Positions 16,934 to 21,803 of a DNA stretch of 21,803 nt are shown here, piece by piece. The DNA is from Gemmatimonadota bacterium (GTDB lineage: Bacteria > Gemmatimonadota > Gemmatimonadetes > Palauibacterales > Palauibacteraceae). The stretch lies in contig JAMJQV010000373.1 in NCBI GenBank assembly GCA_023554435.1, forward strand, positions 1-21,803, read 5' to 3'. The notes under the pieces are model-generated. The model saw nothing but the letters and a program-made list of their open reading frames with translations. It was not told the DNA's origin and ran no database searches. Within the stretch, counting starts at the first letter, position 1. Each line of letters opens with the position of its first letter. Made by a program: the position numbers and the translations under genes.

Positions 16934-17389
16934 ATGAACAAGTCCAAGAAGATATGGGCCGGGGTTGGTGTGCTCGCGATCATCGGTGGAATCGCTATGC
17001 TGATCGCCGGCGGACTGAGCAGCAATGTCGTCTACTTCCTTACCCCCAGCGAGCTCCGGGCGGAGTTGGCGGAGCGGGCCGATGAGATCGTGGATCAGCC
17101 CCTGCGGCTCGGCGGCCAGGTGAAGGCCGGATCGCTGACGTGGGACGCCGAAGCGCTCGACCTTCGCTTCGTGGTCGCTGACAGCCTGGGCGAGGTACCC
17201 GTGCGCAGCACCGGGGCGCCGCCCGCGATGTTCAAGGAAGGCATTGGAGTCGTGGTCGAGGGACGCTACACGCACGACGGCGTGTTCGAGTCCAAGAACC
17301 TGATGGTCAAGCACTCCAACGAGTACGAGCCGCCCCACGGTGAGAAGCCCGAGCAGATGTACGAATCTCTCATCAAGACGGACTGGTAG
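16934..17389 (+). CDS. ccmE: periplasmic haem chaperone CcmE
   Basis: A 151-residue protein anchored by one N-terminal helix (KIWAGVGVLAIIGGIAMLIAGG), followed by a beta-barrel OB-like domain. VVYFLTPSEL is the start of the barrel, RLGGQVKAGS and PAMFKEGIGVVVEGRY are conserved strands, and the haem-binding motif is VKHSNEYEPPH: His127 for covalent haem attachment and Tyr131 as axial ligand, i.e. the His-type CcmE. CcmE receives haem from CcmC and passes it to CcmF. ATG 16934 is chosen because the anchor begins just after it; the frame is open upstream to 16865 without family sequence. It begins 34 bases after the CcmD-like stop and ends 6 bases before ccmF. Confidence 0.95.
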   Translation: MNKSKKIWAGVGVLAIIGGIAMLIAGGLSSNVVYFLTPSELRAELAERADEIVDQPLRLGGQVKAGSLTWDAEALDLRFVVADSLGEVPVRSTGAPPAMFKEGIGVVVEGRYTHDGVFESKNLMVKHSNEYEPPHGEKPEQMYESLIKTDW

Positions 17390-17395
17390 CGGCGA

Positions 17396-19429
<2,034 letters not shown>

Positions 19430-19469
19430 TCGCAAACGGACGGATCTCAGCAGCCTGAGCAGAGACGAT

Positions 19470-20036
19470 ATGAAGAAGAAACAACTACGCTGGCTTCTCC
19501 CGCTGGCAGCCCTGCCGGTGCTGTGGCTGCTGTACTGGGGAATGGGCCGGGATACATACGTGCTGCCCTCCCCAATGGCGGGCCTGCAGGCGCCGGACTT
19601 CGAGCTCGTCACCTTCGAGGGAGATACCCTGCACCTGTCCGACCTCGATGGAAGGGTCGTAATTCTGAACTTCTGGGCGTCCTGGTGCATTCCGTGCCGG
19701 CAGGAGCACCCGGTGCTCGTGCGGACGGAGCGCACCTGGGACGACTCCGAGGTGATCCTCCTGGGTGTGGTCTATCAGGACACGCGCGCTAATGCCGAGC
19801 GCTTCCTGGCCGAGTACGGAGGCGAGTGGACGCATGTCCTGGATCCCTCGCAGCGCACGGCCATCGACTACGGGGTGTACGGAGTCCCCGAGTCGTTCTT
19901 CATCGGGGCAGACGGAACGATCTCCATGAAGAAGGTCGGTCCGCTCACCTGGGACCTGGTCCAATACCAGGTGGACTCGCTGCTTGCCGCGCCCCTGACC
20001 GCGGCAAACGCCGCCGGGGCGGGAGGCGCCCCGTGA
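19470..20036 (+). CDS. ccmG: membrane-anchored thioredoxin-like protein CcmG/DsbE
   Basis: A 188-residue periplasmic thiol reductant tethered by an N-terminal helix (LRWLLPLAALPVLWLLYWG). The thioredoxin fold begins at APDFELVTFEGDTLHLSDL; active-site WCIPC is at 72-76 (Cys73, Cys76) in NFWASWCIPCRQEHP, and the cis-proline is in YGVYGVPESFFI. An extra Glu-rich active-site surface is typical of CcmG, which reduces the cysteines of apocytochrome c, directly or through CcmH. The C terminus is Ala/Gly-rich. It starts 40 bases after ccmF, the largest gap in this cluster, with only a weak ribosome site, and its TGA overlaps the ccmH GTG start as GTGA. Confidence 0.93.
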   Translation: MKKKQLRWLLPLAALPVLWLLYWGMGRDTYVLPSPMAGLQAPDFELVTFEGDTLHLSDLDGRVVILNFWASWCIPCRQEHPVLVRTERTWDDSEVILLGVVYQDTRANAERFLAEYGGEWTHVLDPSQRTAIDYGVYGVPESFFIGADGTISMKKVGPLTWDLVQYQVDSLLAAPLTAANAAGAGGAP

Positions 20037-20599
20037 GCCGGGTTCTCGCCCGGGTGATCACCCTGTTCGTGGTATTCGCAGCCGCCCCCCCCGCGGTGTC
20101 AGCCCAGGAAGTGGAACCTGAGGCCACCACCCCCGCGCCTCAGGCCGTGGAAGCGCCGGCGGAACAGGCCGACGACGATCGAAGCGCGCTCACGGACCCC
20201 GAAGAGGAGGCGCTGGACGCACTGGCCGCTGAGGTGGCCTCCGGGCTCCGCTGTCCGGTGTGCCGCAACCAGTCGATCGTCGAGTCCAACGCGGATCTGT
20301 CCCGCGAGATGCAGGCCGTCGTGCGTGACAGGCTCGCGGCGGGCGAGACCCCGGAGCAGATAGAAGCCTATTTCGTCAGCCGGTACGGAGAGTGGATTCT
20401 CCTCCGGCCACAGGCGAGGGGCATCAACCTCCTGGTCTACGGGTTGCCGCTGGTGGTGCTGGTGCTCGGTTTCTTCCTGGCCAGGAATCGTCTTCGCAAG
20501 TGGGCCAGCACCGGGAGTGACGGTGTTGCGGCGCACGGGCCCGCCGATCTGGCGGCCGAGGATGAGCAATGGCTGCGCGAGGCGATTCGCGAAGGCTGA
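20033..20599 (+). CDS. ccmH: cytochrome c maturation protein CcmH
   Basis: Start taken at GTG 20033, overlapping the ccmG stop (GTGA), with GAGG about seven bases upstream. The 188-residue protein has a signal peptide (VITLFVVFAAAPPAVSA, cut near residue 24), an unusually long Ala/Pro/Glu linker (about 25-55), and then the CcmH domain GLRCPVCRNQSIVESNADLS with redox Cys74 and Cys77, and YGEWILLRPQARGINLLVYG, after which a C-terminal helix (LVVLVLGFFLARNRL) anchors it. CcmH keeps apocytochrome cysteines reduced and partners CcmF. No separate CcmI domain is present here, as in systems with a short CcmH. An upstream continuation of the frame to 19826 is antisense-free but overlaps ccmG and is not credible. 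Confidence 0.93.
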   Translation: MSRVLARVITLFVVFAAAPPAVSAQEVEPEATTPAPQAVEAPAEQADDDRSALTDPEEEALDALAAEVASGLRCPVCRNQSIVESNADLSREMQAVVRDRLAAGETPEQIEAYFVSRYGEWILLRPQARGINLLVYGLPLVVLVLGFFLARNRLRKWASTGSDGVAAHGPADLAAEDEQWLREAIREG

Positions 20600-20602
20600 G
20601 GG

Positions 20603-20635
20603 TTGACGGAACCTGACAGACATTCAGTGTAGTAT
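20603..20635 (+). promoter_or_regulatory. tentative promoter of the sigma factor gene
   Basis: TTGACG (20603-20608) directly follows the ccmH stop. A -10 candidate is TAGTAT (20630-20635) with a long 21-base spacer, or TGTAGT (20628-20633) with 19. It suggests the sigma gene is transcribed on its own. Confidence 0.35.
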
Positions 20636-20645
20636 TGGGGCTTGC

Positions 20646-20664
20646 GGGCGGACGGGTGTCGCCC
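20646..20664 (+). other. small stem-loop in the sigma factor leader
   Basis: GGGCG-G-AC pairs with GT-CGCCC around GGGT (seven base pairs, one bulged G). It lies 42 bases before the ATG at 20707, within the probable 5' leader. A role in translation or RNA stability is only a possibility. Confidence 0.35.
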
Positions 20665-20706
20665 ACGTGAAAGAAGCGCCGTTGTACAGCAAGAGATTCG
20701 GAGCCT

Positions 20707-21594
20707 ATGAACGCTGCCGCTAGAAAGCAGATCTTCTTCGACGCGCGAGCGCTCGATTCGTTCGACCAGTACCTGCAGGATGTCGAGCGTTATCCGCTCA
20801 TCGAAGATCCGATGGAAGAACGAGAGATCGCGCGCAGGGCGCGAGCCGGTGATCGTGCCGCGGCGGAGCGGCTGGTCACGGCCAACCTGCGGTTCGTGAT
20901 CTCGTACGTGAAGAAATACCAGGGGCGAGGTCTCAACCTCGCCGAGCTCGTGTGCATCGGGAACGAGGGCCTTCTCAAGGCCGTGAAGAAGTTCGATCCC
21001 GACAAGGGCGTGAAGTTCATCTCTTACGCCGTGTGGTGGATTCGGCAGACCGTGCTGCAGGCGCTGGCCGAGCAGACACGTTCCGTGCGCATTCCGCTGA
21101 ACCAGAATTCGAATCTGGTCAAGCTGTCGCGCACCGAGACCGCTCTCACGCAGAAGCTGGGCCGGTCGCCGACCGATCGCGAGATCGCGGAGGAGATGAA
21201 AGAGCCCGTCGAGACGGTACGCGCCCTGCGTCGCGTGGCCTCCGCCGAGCTCAGTCTCGACGCGCCGCTCGACAAGTCGGACCGTGACAGCGCCTCGTTC
21301 GGGGAGCGTTTCTCGGGCGCCGACGAGGGAGACATCGAGATCGACGTCGAGGCCCAGGCCCGGCGCGAGTTCCTGGAAAAGATGTTCGAGAGCTACCTCA
21401 CTGAGCGGGAGCGGAAGATCCTGGTCCTGTATTACGGCCTGGACGATGGCGAGGAGATGACTCTCGAGCAGATCGGTGAACTCCTTGGGGTGACCAGGGA
21501 GCGTATCCGGCAGATCCGCAACCGCGCCTTCGACAAGCTTCGAGGGTCGGAGCACGGCGACGCGCTGGAAGGATTCTGGCGGGCCAGCGCCTGA
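20707..21594 (+). CDS. RNA polymerase sigma factor, RpoD/SigA family (sigma70 group 1/2, no region 1.1)
   Basis: A 295-residue sigma factor that directs RNA polymerase to promoters. It has region 1.2 (DSFDQYLQDVERYPLI, 17-32), region 2 (LVTANLRFVISYVKKYQGRG, core binding; KKFDPDKGVKFISYAVWWIR, -10 binding and melting, about 94-113), region 3 (QTRSVRIPLNQNSNLVKL and GRSPTDREIAEEM) and region 4 with helix-turn-helix (TLEQIGELLGVTRERIRQIR, 252-271). It lacks region 1.1 and the large non-conserved insert, so it is either a short primary sigma as in several phyla or a group 2 factor. The start ATG 20707 is preceded by GGAG. It has a probable own promoter and a strong hairpin after its stop. Whether it is the housekeeping sigma cannot be told from this window. 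Confidence 0.93.
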   Translation: MNAAARKQIFFDARALDSFDQYLQDVERYPLIEDPMEEREIARRARAGDRAAAERLVTANLRFVISYVKKYQGRGLNLAELVCIGNEGLLKAVKKFDPDKGVKFISYAVWWIRQTVLQALAEQTRSVRIPLNQNSNLVKLSRTETALTQKLGRSPTDREIAEEMKEPVETVRALRRVASAELSLDAPLDKSDRDSASFGERFSGADEGDIEIDVEAQARREFLEKMFESYLTERERKILVLYYGLDDGEEMTLEQIGELLGVTRERIRQIRNRAFDKLRGSEHGDALEGFWRASA

Positions 21595-21626
21595 TCGACG
21601 GCGGGCCGGCATTCGCGGTACGACGA

Positions 21627-21656
21627 AGAAGGGGCGGCCAATCGGCCGCCCCTTCT
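21627..21656. terminator. bidirectional hairpin between sigma factor and VKOR genes
   Basis: AGAAGGGGCGGCC (21627-21639), loop AATC, GGCCGCCCCTTCT (21644-21656): thirteen perfect base pairs, 32 bases after the sigma stop and just after the VKOR stop. It lacks a long T run on either side. Confidence 0.8.
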
Positions 21657-21657
21657 C

Positions 21658-21803
21658 TCATCCTGAAGGCGGGGCCTGTGCCCCTCGCAAGGTCTTCCAC
21701 GGCCGGGCCAGCACGAAGAGGATCACGGTGAGGACGGCGCTGACCACGCACCACATGCACAAGGCATGCAGCACGAACAGCTCGATTGCGGTCAGGTAGG
21801 CGG
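21658..21803 (-). CDS. vitamin K epoxide reductase (VKOR) family protein, C-terminal end
   Basis: The gene leaves the right edge; 47 residues before its TGA (21660-21658) are seen. They begin AYLTAIELFVLHALCMWCVV and continue SAVLTVILFVLARPWKTL. The CMWC motif at the membrane surface, in LHALCMWCVVSA, is the redox-active CxxC of bacterial VKOR homologues, at the usual place in the last-but-one membrane segment. Bacterial VKORs oxidise quinone-linked DsbA-type partners to form disulfides in the periplasm, and some carry a fused thioredoxin domain; whether this one does is outside the window. It faces the ccm thiol-handling genes, which need the opposite, reducing function. The tail GAQAPPSG is not conserved. 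Confidence 0.8.
   Translation of the reverse strand, partial: AYLTAIELFVLHALCMWCVVSAVLTVILFVLARPWKTLRGAQAPPSG

Overview
The window is high-G+C DNA with dense, non-overlapping genes on both strands. It most likely comes from a free-living aerobic Gram-negative bacterium. The System I cytochrome c maturation genes, the lipobox protein and periplasmic thiol enzymes support a Gram-negative envelope. The overall gene style (a short RpoD/SigA-type sigma factor, a DbpA-domain protein, a class V aminotransferase paired with SerA) resembles Gemmatimonadota. That placement is inference; no rRNA or marker phylogeny is visible. I see no insertion sequences, phage genes, CRISPR arrays, tRNAs or rRNAs, and no intergenic stretch longer than about 230 bases.

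Left part (1-5.4 kb): the 3' end of a MoeB-type sulfur-carrier adenylyltransferase fused to rhodanese meets, tail to tail, a two-gene serine operon on the minus strand (class V aminotransferase then serA, coupled by an ATGA overlap). Divergent from it is a pair of small uncharacterised genes, also ATGA-coupled; the second looks like a beta-grasp (ubiquitin-like) protein. An AGCS sodium:amino-acid symporter follows on the minus strand.

Middle part (5.4-14 kb): a full-length but catalytically degenerate DEAD-box protein that keeps a DbpA-type RNA-binding domain; an HU/IHF protein; a K+ channel with RCK domains and an atypical selectivity filter; a PspA-like coiled-coil protein; a Cu+ exporting P1B ATPase; and a minus-strand pair, archaeal-type phosphoglycerate mutase followed by a membrane-anchored double zinc-ribbon protein. 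Convergent gene ends here are closed by GC-rich hairpins that overlap or enclose stop codons.

Right part (14-21.8 kb): a lipoprotein gene followed by a complete, tightly packed ccmABCDEFGH cluster, which exports haem, holds it on CcmE and ligates it to apocytochromes c, with CcmG/CcmH handling the thiols. ccmA has no ATG, GTG or TTG start where homology requires one; the best candidate is AUA. The cluster ends at a primary-like sigma factor gene with its own probable promoter, a strong hairpin, and the 3' end of a VKOR-type disulfide-forming membrane enzyme on the minus strand.

Most unusual items: the pseudo-helicase, the non-canonical ccmA start, the beta-grasp two-gene cassette, the SAVGYEE channel filter, and the lipoprotein heading the ccm genes.
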